Origin: Candidatus Dojkabacteria bacterium | Lineage (GTDB): Bacteria; Patescibacteriota; Dojkabacteria; SC72 | Direction of reading: 5' to 3' | NCBI GenBank assembly: GCA_012800885.1 | Contig: JAAZIL010000025.1 | Location: 1 to 5,836 of the forward strand | Length of the DNA stretch: 5,836 nt | In this document: in pieces, positions 1 through 4,985 of the stretch | Layout of the letters: each line of letters starts with the position of its first letter | How positions within the stretch are numbered: the stretch's first letter is position 1 | Notes under the pieces: generated by a model | The model's database searches: none | What the model was told of the DNA's origin: nothing | The model's input: the letters and a program-made list of their open reading frames with translations, nothing else | Position numbers and translations under genes: made by a program

Positions 1-313
1 CTGATATATCTATACCCTCTACCCTCTCCATTAAACTTTTACCAGTATTAATTAATTCCCTGTACACCTTAGGATCTTGCATATTAAGAGAATTTAACAA
101 TCTCTGATAATCACTATTCTTCTCACCCTCTGTAGGAACTAGTTGAAAGAGATGAGTAGAAGAAGTATTAATTTCTTGAAAAGCAAATACTCTATCTGTT
201 GCTACTACATCCTCTTCATATGAGTAAAGATATTTTACTGAATCTATCTCAACCTCTCCAGAGGTAAGTAATTCAGTTATATCATCTATCTCTCCTCTAC
301 TATCTCTAAACAT
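1..313 (-). CDS. Unrecognised acidic protein, 3' end cut by the window edge
   Basis: Reading minus from ATG 313, the frame stays open for 104 codons to the left edge, so the C-terminus is missing. The product begins MFRDSRGEIDDITELLTSGE. It is acidic, has no cysteine or tryptophan, and shows no signal peptide or membrane segment. It matches no family I recognise. It is taken as a real gene because the frame is open throughout, codon use resembles the neighbours (many GAG, AGA and GTA codons) and a TGATACAAT promoter element lies just upstream. The start lies 30 bases past the stop of the methyltransferase gene and in the same frame. ATG 313 is the first usable start after that TAA. No Shine-Dalgarno site is visible, and the predicted transcript start leaves a leader of only about 4 nt. 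Existence is fairly sure; function is unknown. Confidence 0.7.
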   Translation of the reverse strand, partial: MFRDSRGEIDDITELLTSGEVEIDSVKYLYSYEEDVVATDRVFAFQEINTSSTHLFQLVPTEGEKNSDYQRLLNSLNMQDPKVYRELINTGKSLMERVEGIDIS

Positions 314-323
314 ATTACATACT

Positions 324-332
324 ATTGTATCA
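324..332 (-). promoter_or_regulatory. Extended -10 promoter element (TGATACAAT)
   Basis: Read on the minus strand this is TGA followed by TACAAT, which fits the extended -10 pattern TGnTATAAT with one mismatch. It sits in the short gap between the methyltransferase stop and the partial gene's ATG at 313. Transcription would begin near 317, so the message would be almost leaderless. No convincing -35 hexamer is seen, which is common for extended -10 promoters. The partial gene may also be read from upstream. Confidence 0.45.
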
Positions 333-343
333 AAAAAATCCCC

Positions 344-835
344 TTATACAAATCCCTCATGCTTAAGCAACCAAACCTTCCTATCTATACCACCTGCATA
401 CCCTACCATACTACCATCAGAACCGATTACACGGTGACAAGGTATGATGATAGATATGGGGTTGTGTCCAACTGCACCTCCTACAGCTTGTGCAGACATG
501 GTATCTCTACCCAACTTTTTAGCAATCTCTTTGTATGTTACAGTTTTACCGTAAGGGATATTACATAGTATACTCCACACCTTTTGTCTAAAAGGGCTAC
601 CTTTAGGAGATAGTGATAACTCACTAGCAAGAGGCTTCTCTCCTTTAAAATATCTATCTAACCAATTCTTAGTTTCTGTAAATATATTTAAATTATCTCT
701 TTCTACTATCTCTCCATCTATTGTACTCTCAAAATACTTCTGTCCCTCAATCCATAACCCTACAAGAGAGTGACCATCACTTACTAAGGTCAACTTACCC
801 AAAGAAGATTGATACTCTGTTTTGTAATATTTCAT
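344..835 (-). CDS. ogt: Methylated-DNA--[protein]-cysteine S-methyltransferase (Ogt/AGT family)
   Basis: This is a suicide DNA-repair protein that moves the alkyl group from O6-alkylguanine (and O4-alkylthymine) to its own cysteine. At 163 residues it has the usual length of stand-alone family members. The active-site motif IPCHRV is at 131-136, with Cys133 the acceptor. The helix-turn-helix and recognition region spans about 95-126 (VTYKEIA, then AVGGAVGHNP with Asn125), and Glu160 near the C-terminus is placed to complete the Asn-His-Cys-Glu network. The residue 17 before the acceptor cysteine, the arginine finger in human AGT, is Gln116 here; I believe this variant is common in related bacterial proteins. 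The ATG follows the epimerase TAA with no gap (TAAATG) and no Shine-Dalgarno site, so translation is probably coupled. Family assignment is secure; the symbol is by family only. Confidence 0.95.
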   Translation of the reverse strand: MKYYKTEYQSSLGKLTLVSDGHSLVGLWIEGQKYFESTIDGEIVERDNLNIFTETKNWLDRYFKGEKPLASELSLSPKGSPFRQKVWSILCNIPYGKTVTYKEIAKKLGRDTMSAQAVGGAVGHNPISIIIPCHRVIGSDGSMVGYAGGIDRKVWLLKHEGFV

Positions 836-1807
836 TTATATATATTTATTATTCTTAAACCACATATATTGGTCATAGAGAGACTCCTTTATACCTCTAG
901 GATGATATCCCAACTCCTCTGTTGCCTTCTGGTGAGATATATTACTGTTACTATGTAGTGTAGCTACACTATATGGAGTTATTGTAGACCTTTTGTTGAA
1001 AAAACCCATAACAAAACCTAGAAACATAGCTAATGACTTCTTAACAAGACCTAAAGGCTTTAATTTAGATACACCACTAAACTCTCTTAAATATTCAACA
1101 TATGTTTTCATATCAAGTAGATGACCAGACAACATATACATCTCTCCATACTTTTTAAGATCATACGCCCTAACAATCCCAGAGACTACATCTCTAACAT
1201 CCACATAATCATATCTACCCTCTAGGGTAGAAGACAATCCCATTTTAACAGATTGAATCATCCCTAAACCGAATGAAGAAGGTCTGTAATCTGATGGACC
1301 AATAACACCGGTTGGTATAAGAATTATAGCTCTTAAACCCTTCTCTATTGCAGAGAGTACCTCCTTTGTAGCAAGAGACTTAGATTGATCATATATACCT
1401 CTCTTCTCATCAGTATCTGTACACAATTTAGATCTCTCTGTTATAACATCATCTAAAGTAGAGAGTGCGTGTATTGAACTTGTATATATTAAACTAATAC
1501 CTCTCTCCATACATACCTCTACAACATTCTTAGTACCCTCAACATTAGTGTTAAGTGTTTTTTTCTTGTCATAAAAAGATATGTTAATATGAGCTGCCAA
1601 ATGAAATACTGTATCTACCCCTTCAAATGCTCTTCTTAAACTATCTATATCTAAAATATCTCCGTATACATACTCACAATTAGAGCCTTCCAAAGGCTTT
1701 AGATTAGACTTCTCTCTAACAAATACCTTAACCTTACCGTATTTCTTGTTTAACTCTCCTACAAGCACATGCCCTATCCTACCTGTAGCACCTGTTACTA
1801 GTATCAT
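836..1807 (-). CDS. NAD(P)-dependent epimerase/reductase, extended SDR family
   Basis: This 323-residue extended short-chain dehydrogenase/reductase resembles the dihydroflavonol-reductase / 3-beta-HSD / HpnA-like branch. The nucleotide-binding motif TGATGRIG is at 5-12, an acidic Asp50 lies after the third strand, HLAA is at 69-72, the catalytic TSS at 109-111, and the YxxxK pair is Tyr139/Lys143. YVDVRDVV at 201-208 is the typical substrate-domain motif. Residues 254-270 are unusually hydrophobic and flanked by Lys/Arg, which could mean membrane association. The substrate cannot be read from the sequence; sugar-nucleotide, steroid-like or aldehyde/ketone substrates are all possible. The ATG at 1807 gives the Rossmann motif its normal N-terminal position. 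There is no Shine-Dalgarno site. The gene probably starts its own transcript from the TATAAT at 1839-1844 and is co-transcribed with the methyltransferase. Confidence 0.9.
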   Translation of the reverse strand: MILVTGATGRIGHVLVGELNKKYGKVKVFVREKSNLKPLEGSNCEYVYGDILDIDSLRRAFEGVDTVFHLAAHINISFYDKKKTLNTNVEGTKNVVEVCMERGISLIYTSSIHALSTLDDVITERSKLCTDTDEKRGIYDQSKSLATKEVLSAIEKGLRAIILIPTGVIGPSDYRPSSFGLGMIQSVKMGLSSTLEGRYDYVDVRDVVSGIVRAYDLKKYGEMYMLSGHLLDMKTYVEYLREFSGVSKLKPLGLVKKSLAMFLGFVMGFFNKRSTITPYSVATLHSNSNISHQKATEELGYHPRGIKESLYDQYMWFKNNKYI

Positions 1808-1838
1808 ATATTTAGGATTAACAAATTAGCTTGCAACC

Positions 1839-1844
1839 ATTATA
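1839..1844 (-). promoter_or_regulatory. Candidate -10 box (TATAAT) for the epimerase-methyltransferase operon
   Basis: The minus strand reads TATAAT here, a perfect -10 hexamer, with transcription predicted to start near 1832 and a leader of about 25 nt before ATG 1807. A -35 at the usual spacing (about 1862-1867) is poor and overlaps the inverted repeats at 1865-1879, so a regulator bound there could help or block the polymerase. In such A+T-rich DNA a single hexamer is weak evidence. Confidence 0.4.
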
Positions 1845-1864
1845 TATTACACTTACTTACTGCG

Positions 1865-1915
1865 ATATACTAGGTATATATGAAAGCTTTTGTATACCGT
1901 GATAACCTAGCTAGG
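1865..1915. repeat. Cluster of overlapping inverted repeats upstream of the epimerase promoter
   Basis: Four pairings are visible. ATATAC (1865-1870) pairs with GTATAT (1874-1879) across 3 bases. GGTATA (1873-1878) pairs with TATACC (1893-1898). CTAGGT (1870-1875) pairs with ACCTAG (1905-1910). CCTAGCTAGG (1906-1915) is a perfect 10-base palindrome. AAAGCTTT (1883-1890) is also palindromic. The first three share bases 1873-1875, so they exclude one another in RNA. As DNA the block covers the expected -35 area of the epimerase promoter and could be an operator. Function is inferred only. Confidence 0.4.
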
Positions 1916-1923
1916 AAAAGAGT

Positions 1924-1941
1924 ACTCTTAAAGATAAGAGT
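1924..1941 (-). terminator. Weak intrinsic terminator-like hairpin after the 1944-2477 gene
   Basis: On the minus strand ACTCTTA and TAAGAGT form a perfect 7-base-pair stem around the loop TCTT, two bases after the TAA stop of the upstream gene. The following run is ACTCTTTTCC, so the T-tract is short and interrupted and the stem is A+T-rich. It is well placed to end the upstream transcript but would probably be leaky. Confidence 0.4.
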
Positions 1942-1943
1942 TA

Positions 1944-2477
1944 TTACTCCTGCTTGTTTTGAGAAAACTGCCCTATCACATACCTTACAACCTGATAAAG
2001 TTCTTCTCTAGATACTCTCTTTTCAGGATTAGCTGAGTGTCCTAAATCTCTGAATATATCCTCTACATATCTATTATGAGATACCATCTGCCTATACCCT
2101 TTTGTATCTACTCTTGTCTGCTCTAATCTTCTGTTTGCATTAGCAACATATTCTCGGAATAGGTCTGTATGAACCTCTTCTAAATCTCTTCTAATTGTTT
2201 CTAGAACAAAAATCTCTCCTGCTGTTCTAAACATAGTGATTAACAGAACTCTGTTCTCTGGTCTAATCTCTCCATCCTCCATCCACTCCTCTGGAACCTC
2301 CAATCCCATACTAGTTAAATACTCCACTTTCTCTGTATCATATTTAGCCATATATGATGTAGCTCCACCTCCTTCATATGGAGGTAATCTCTCAGGTAGA
2401 TTTAGATTTTCAAAATCAGAAGTATTAAAATATTCTTTCTCTCCTTCTGTTTCTATAGTATTACGTAGATTCTCCAT
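1944..2477 (-). CDS. Unrecognised 177-residue soluble protein
   Basis: The product starts MENLRNTIETEGEKEY and ends IGQFSQNKQE. I do not recognise it. It is rich in Glu, Arg and other charged residues, has no cysteine, no signal peptide and no membrane segment, and looks mostly helical, especially its second half (from about residue 80). A short loop-like stretch, LPPYEGGGATSYM, lies at about 31-43. The frame can be extended to a TTG at 2504 (186 residues), but that codon overlaps the TATAAT promoter box and would lie upstream of the transcript start. ATG 2477 has an AAGGA Shine-Dalgarno eight bases before it, so it is preferred. The gene is divergent from the peroxiredoxin and followed by a hairpin, so it is probably monocistronic or weakly joined to the epimerase operon. 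Function unknown. Confidence 0.75.
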   Translation of the reverse strand: MENLRNTIETEGEKEYFNTSDFENLNLPERLPPYEGGGATSYMAKYDTEKVEYLTSMGLEVPEEWMEDGEIRPENRVLLITMFRTAGEIFVLETIRRDLEEVHTDLFREYVANANRRLEQTRVDTKGYRQMVSHNRYVEDIFRDLGHSANPEKRVSREELYQVVRYVIGQFSQNKQE

Positions 2478-2485
2478 AAATATAT

Positions 2486-2490
2486 TCCTT
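2486..2490 (-). promoter_or_regulatory. Ribosome binding site (AAGGA) that decides the start at 2477
   Basis: The minus strand reads AAGGA eight bases before ATG 2477, the clearest Shine-Dalgarno-like site in the window. It lies inside the reading frame if the upstream TTG at 2504 is used, which argues for the ATG as the true start. Confidence 0.5.
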
Positions 2491-2503
2491 AAATTAATAC
2501 TCA

Positions 2504-2517
2504 ATTATACCATTATA
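2504..2517 (-). promoter_or_regulatory. Tandem -10 boxes for the 1944-2477 gene (TATAATGGTATAAT)
   Basis: Two perfect TATAAT hexamers sit two bases apart on the minus strand. The downstream one (2504-2509) is preceded by TGG, giving the full extended -10 motif TGGTATAAT. A TTTAAA at 2536-2541 is a possible weak -35 for the upstream box. Transcription would start near 2497, leaving a leader of about 20 nt before ATG 2477. Confidence 0.55.
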
Positions 2518-2552
2518 CAGATAAATATCCCCTTATTTAAAAACTAAAACTT

Positions 2553-2561
2553 TGGTATCAT
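2553..2561 (+). promoter_or_regulatory. Extended -10 promoter element (TGGTATCAT) for the peroxiredoxin
   Basis: TGG followed by TATCAT matches the extended -10 pattern with one mismatch. The predicted transcript start near 2568 leaves about 23 nt before ATG 2591, with no Shine-Dalgarno site. It is divergent from the promoter at 2504-2517, and their -10 elements are about 40 bases apart. I looked for a PerR-type box (TTATAATnATTATAA) and saw none. The A+T palindrome ATAATTAATTAT at 2581-2592 overlaps the start codon but is low-complexity. Confidence 0.45.
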
Positions 2562-2590
2562 GTATATATATAAAATAATAATAATTAATT

Positions 2591-3316
2591 ATGGAAGAAA
2601 ACAGAGAACTACAGTACACCCCTATGCCTAAGATAGGAGAGAAAGCACCATCCTTTAAAGCAGTTACTACACAGGGTGATATTAATTTCCCAGAACAATA
2701 CAAAGGTAAATGGGTGATACTTTTTAGTCATCCCGCAGACTTTACTCCGGTATGTACATCTGAATTTATGACATTTGCATCAATGGAGAAAGAGTTTAAA
2801 GACTATAATTGTGAATTAGTAGGTCTCTCTGTAGACGGTTTGTATAGTCATATAGCGTGGTTAAGAACAATAAAAGAGAAGATTGAATACAAGGGTATGA
2901 AAGATATAGAGGTTACATTCCCATTGATAGAAGATATTACAATGGAGGTATCAAATAAATATGGAATGGTACAACCAGGAGAGAGTAATACTAAAGCAGT
3001 TAGAGCAGTATTCTACATTGATCCTAAAGGTATTATTAGAACTATACTTTACTATCCATTAAGTACAGGTAGGAATTTTGATGAGCTCTTAAGAATATTA
3101 ATTGCACTACAGACAGCAGATGAATTTGATATTGCTACTCCTGCTGATTGGAGACCAGGAGATGATGTTATAGTACCTACTGCAGGCTCCTGTGGTGTAG
3201 CTAAAGAGAGAATGGAGAAGAAAAAGGACCTAAAGTGTTACGACTGGTTCTTCTGTACAAAGAAACTTACCAAGAGTGTAATAGAGAGCAAGTTAAAAAG
3301 AAGTAAGAAGAAGTAG
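2591..3316 (+). CDS. Peroxiredoxin, Prx6/archaeal type
   Basis: This is a cytoplasmic thiol peroxidase that reduces hydrogen peroxide and organic hydroperoxides. It has 241 residues, the length of the Prx6 group rather than AhpC (about 190). The catalytic stretch HPADFTPVCTSE is at 47-58, with the PxxxTxxC motif Pro48, Thr52 and peroxidatic Cys55; Arg138 is the conserved active-site arginine. The long C-terminal arm (about 165-241) includes PADWRPGDDVIVP at 184-196. It ends with Cys216-x5-Cys222, the same spacing as the two C-terminal cysteines of archaeal Prx6-type enzymes such as that of Aeropyrum. Cys201 is an extra cysteine, and the tail is strongly basic (KLKRSKKK). ATG 2591 is preceded in frame by a stop at 2582, so it is the first possible start. 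The reductase operon on the other strand is a likely electron source. No symbol is given because ahpC would be misleading. Confidence 0.93.
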   Translation: MEENRELQYTPMPKIGEKAPSFKAVTTQGDINFPEQYKGKWVILFSHPADFTPVCTSEFMTFASMEKEFKDYNCELVGLSVDGLYSHIAWLRTIKEKIEYKGMKDIEVTFPLIEDITMEVSNKYGMVQPGESNTKAVRAVFYIDPKGIIRTILYYPLSTGRNFDELLRILIALQTADEFDIATPADWRPGDDVIVPTAGSCGVAKERMEKKKDLKCYDWFFCTKKLTKSVIESKLKRSKKK

Positions 3317-3337
3317 CGCCTTTAACTCACACCTTAT

Positions 3338-3348
3338 AGTATAATACT
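3338..3348 (+). promoter_or_regulatory. Promoter -10 box inside an 11-base palindrome
   Basis: AGTATAATACT reads as the inverted repeat AGTAT-A-ATACT and contains the perfect hexamer TATAAT at 3340-3345. The ATG at 3354 is only eight bases after the hexamer, so transcription would begin at or next to the start codon. No clear -35 is seen. A repressor bound to the palindrome would cover the -10. Confidence 0.45.
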
Positions 3349-3353
3349 CTCCA

Positions 3354-3845
3354 ATGATGGAGAAAGAGAACACTATATCCAATTACAATATAGAAGAAGT
3401 AGATGATCAATTCGCTATACACTCATTACTTTTAGTAGGAGCAAATAGTGATGCTGTTGCAACATATAATATCTACTCTCTTAATTCTCGCTACATAGGT
3501 GAATATATATCAGGTTGTAACTCTCCTGTTGAAATAGAACCGTATCCCACATATGTAGGCATGATAGAATCTCACGTTAATAGAATAGGTATAGGGTTAG
3601 AATTTTGGAAATACGGAGAAACAACACTATACTTTAAAAGTGAAAAACCATATTACAGAATAATACAAGACATCACTAAAAATGGATGGACCAAGAAATA
3701 TCTACCTGAAGTAATTGAACATTTAAGAGATCAAGGTATCAAAGTAGACATATTACTAGAGGATTACAATGAAAAGAAACAATATTTCAGCCTATTACTC
3801 GTAGGTAAACAAGAAGACTTTACTCAAGACCTCTTACATACCTAA
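3354..3845 (+). CDS. Unrecognised 163-residue protein between the redox genes
   Basis: I do not recognise this protein. It starts MMEKENTISNYNIEE and looks like a mixed alpha/beta soluble protein with one cysteine (Cys55) and no signal peptide or membrane span. The hexapeptide SLLLVG occurs twice, at 24-29 and 146-151, both following charged or polar residues, which hints at two similar strands or an old duplication. The middle (about 65-105) is rich in Tyr and Gly and beta-like; 117-128 is a likely helix. It starts 37 bases after the peroxiredoxin, on the same strand, and has its own TATAAT eight bases before the ATG. A leaderless message would favour ATG 3354 over ATG 3357. No Shine-Dalgarno site is present. 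Its last 26 bases overlap the end of the convergent flavoprotein gene. A role in peroxide or thiol metabolism would be guilt by association only. Confidence 0.75.
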   Translation: MMEKENTISNYNIEEVDDQFAIHSLLLVGANSDAVATYNIYSLNSRYIGEYISGCNSPVEIEPYPTYVGMIESHVNRIGIGLEFWKYGETTLYFKSEKPYYRIIQDITKNGWTKKYLPEVIEHLRDQGIKVDILLEDYNEKKQYFSLLLVGKQEDFTQDLLHT

Positions 3846-4728
3846 AAGCACTTAGACTAGCTAATGCTCCCTGTCCTACCGATAGTGATATCTGTTTCTC
3901 ATTAAAATCCACAACATCTCCTGCAGCATATACTCCTACTTTTGAGGTTTGAAAAGTCTTAGGATCAACAACTATCTCTCCCCTACTATTTAACTTTACA
4001 AAACCATTAAGAAACCCTGTATTAGGAACACACCCTATCTGAATAAAACAACCATCAGTAAGGAGCTCTCTCTCTCCTTTAGTATCGGTGTATATAATTT
4101 CTTTGAGTCTATCCTCTCCCTCAAAACTTTTAACCTCTACATTTACTAAAACTTCAATATTTTTCTCCTTACCAACCCTCTCAATTAATACCTCATCTGC
4201 TGTTAATCTATCTGTTATCTCAAAAACATACACTCTCTTAGTATAGTTAGAAAGCTCAAGAGCACCCTCCAGGCCTGCATTACCTCCACCTACTACCACA
4301 ACTGTTTTGTCCTTGTACTTAATACCATCACAAGTTACACAGTATGATATACCTCTTCCTAGATACTTTTTCTCATTCTTTAGCCCTAGCCTTTTTGGAT
4401 TTGCACCTGTACAGAGTATTACTGCTTTTGTCTCATACTCCCTCTCATCTGTAACAATCTTGTAAAAATCTTTTAGCTCTTTAATACTAATAACTTTTTC
4501 AAAAGACCTAATATCAATATCATACTCTTTTAAATGATCTAAGAAGGTTTTTGTTAACTCTAAACCAGATATACTCTTAAAACCAGGATAGTTCTCTATG
4601 AGAGAGGATAAACCTAATTGACCAGTAAAATCCTCACTAAGAAGCAATGTATCTAACTGCTTTCTTGCTGCATATATACCTGCAGATATACCCGCAGGAC
4701 CACCACCAATTATTACTAAATCTCTCAT
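3820..4728 (-). CDS. Thioredoxin-reductase-like flavoprotein, AhpF C-terminal type, probably NADH-using
   Basis: This FAD- and dithiol-containing pyridine-nucleotide reductase passes electrons to a small redox protein. It has 302 residues: FAD motif GGGPAG at 8-13, redox pair Cys130-Val-Thr-Cys133 followed by Asp134-Gly, nucleotide motif GGGNAG at 147-152, and the closing FAD segment AAGDV at 268-272 with a QISLSVGQGALAS stretch at 279-291. TrxB carries HRRxxxR after the second Rossmann strand to hold the NADPH phosphate. Here that place reads VFEITDRLTADEV (168-180), which matches AhpF (LLEFAPEMKADQV), as do IQIGCVPNT (229-237) and GEIVVD (250-255). NADH preference is therefore inferred. Unlike AhpF it has no N-terminal domain; the glutaredoxin gene ends one base upstream (TAG-T-ATG) and probably supplies that role. 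An AGGT lies seven bases before the ATG. Most databases would label it trxB; I leave the symbol blank because the cofactor motif differs. Confidence 0.93.
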   Translation of the reverse strand: MRDLVIIGGGPAGISAGIYAARKQLDTLLLSEDFTGQLGLSSLIENYPGFKSISGLELTKTFLDHLKEYDIDIRSFEKVISIKELKDFYKIVTDEREYETKAVILCTGANPKRLGLKNEKKYLGRGISYCVTCDGIKYKDKTVVVVGGGNAGLEGALELSNYTKRVYVFEITDRLTADEVLIERVGKEKNIEVLVNVEVKSFEGEDRLKEIIYTDTKGERELLTDGCFIQIGCVPNTGFLNGFVKLNSRGEIVVDPKTFQTSKVGVYAAGDVVDFNEKQISLSVGQGALASLSAFRYVRGLE

Positions 4729-4729
4729 A

Positions 4730-4969
4730 CTAAATACCTAATAGATCTTTAAATCTCTTTTTATCCCACCCTAATACTATCTCACCATCTATTACAGTAA
4801 CAGGTACACTATCTTGATTAGATATCTCTTTCATTCTGTCATACCCTTCTTCATCATTATAGATATCTATCTCTTCATACTCCAAATTATTATCCTCTAG
4901 AAAACCCTTGACTGTATAGCAGTAGGCACAATCAGGAGAGGTATATATTACAATCTTTTTACTACTCAT
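4730..4969 (-). CDS. Small glutaredoxin-like redox protein (NrdH/YruB-like)
   Basis: This is a 79-residue single-domain thioredoxin-fold protein. The redox motif Cys14-Ala-Tyr-Cys17 follows the first strand (KIVIYTSPDCAYC), the cis-proline is in SVPVTVIDG at 54-62 (Pro56), and the C-terminal GWDKKRFKDLL at 67-77 matches the G-(F/W)-D helix cap of NrdH/YruB-type proteins. These are reduced by flavoprotein reductases rather than by glutathione. The gene lies between the membrane protein (16-base gap) and the reductase (1-base gap), so it is very likely the reductase's partner. It stands where AhpF would carry its N-terminal redox domain. Likely targets are the peroxiredoxin and, by inference, the membrane protein. 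It has no signal peptide, so it is cytoplasmic. AGGT four bases before the ATG is a modest ribosome binding site. Ribonucleotide reductase is another possible client. Confidence 0.93.
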   Translation of the reverse strand: MSSKKIVIYTSPDCAYCYTVKGFLEDNNLEYEEIDIYNDEEGYDRMKEISNQDSVPVTVIDGEIVLGWDKKRFKDLLGI

Positions 4970-4985
4970 CTTTACCTATTCTAAA

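Noticed and set aside
311..346. Stop-codon read-through joining the methyltransferase to the following gene, which is in the same frame
   Set aside because: The methyltransferase ends at its normal family length, the stop is TAA (the tightest), and a promoter element and ATG explain the second gene.
359..568. Plus-strand open frame of 69 codons
   Set aside because: It lies wholly inside the well-supported methyltransferase gene on the other strand and has a low-complexity, unprotein-like composition with no promoter or ribosome site.
2236..2547. Plus-strand open frame of 103 codons
   Set aside because: It is mostly the antisense of the 1944-2477 gene, runs into the divergent promoter region, and has no start signals.
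2561..2592. PerR or similar operator in the A+T-rich palindrome ATAATTAATTAT and TATATATA run before the peroxiredoxin
   Set aside because: The match to the PerR consensus is poor, and short A+T palindromes are expected by chance in this composition.
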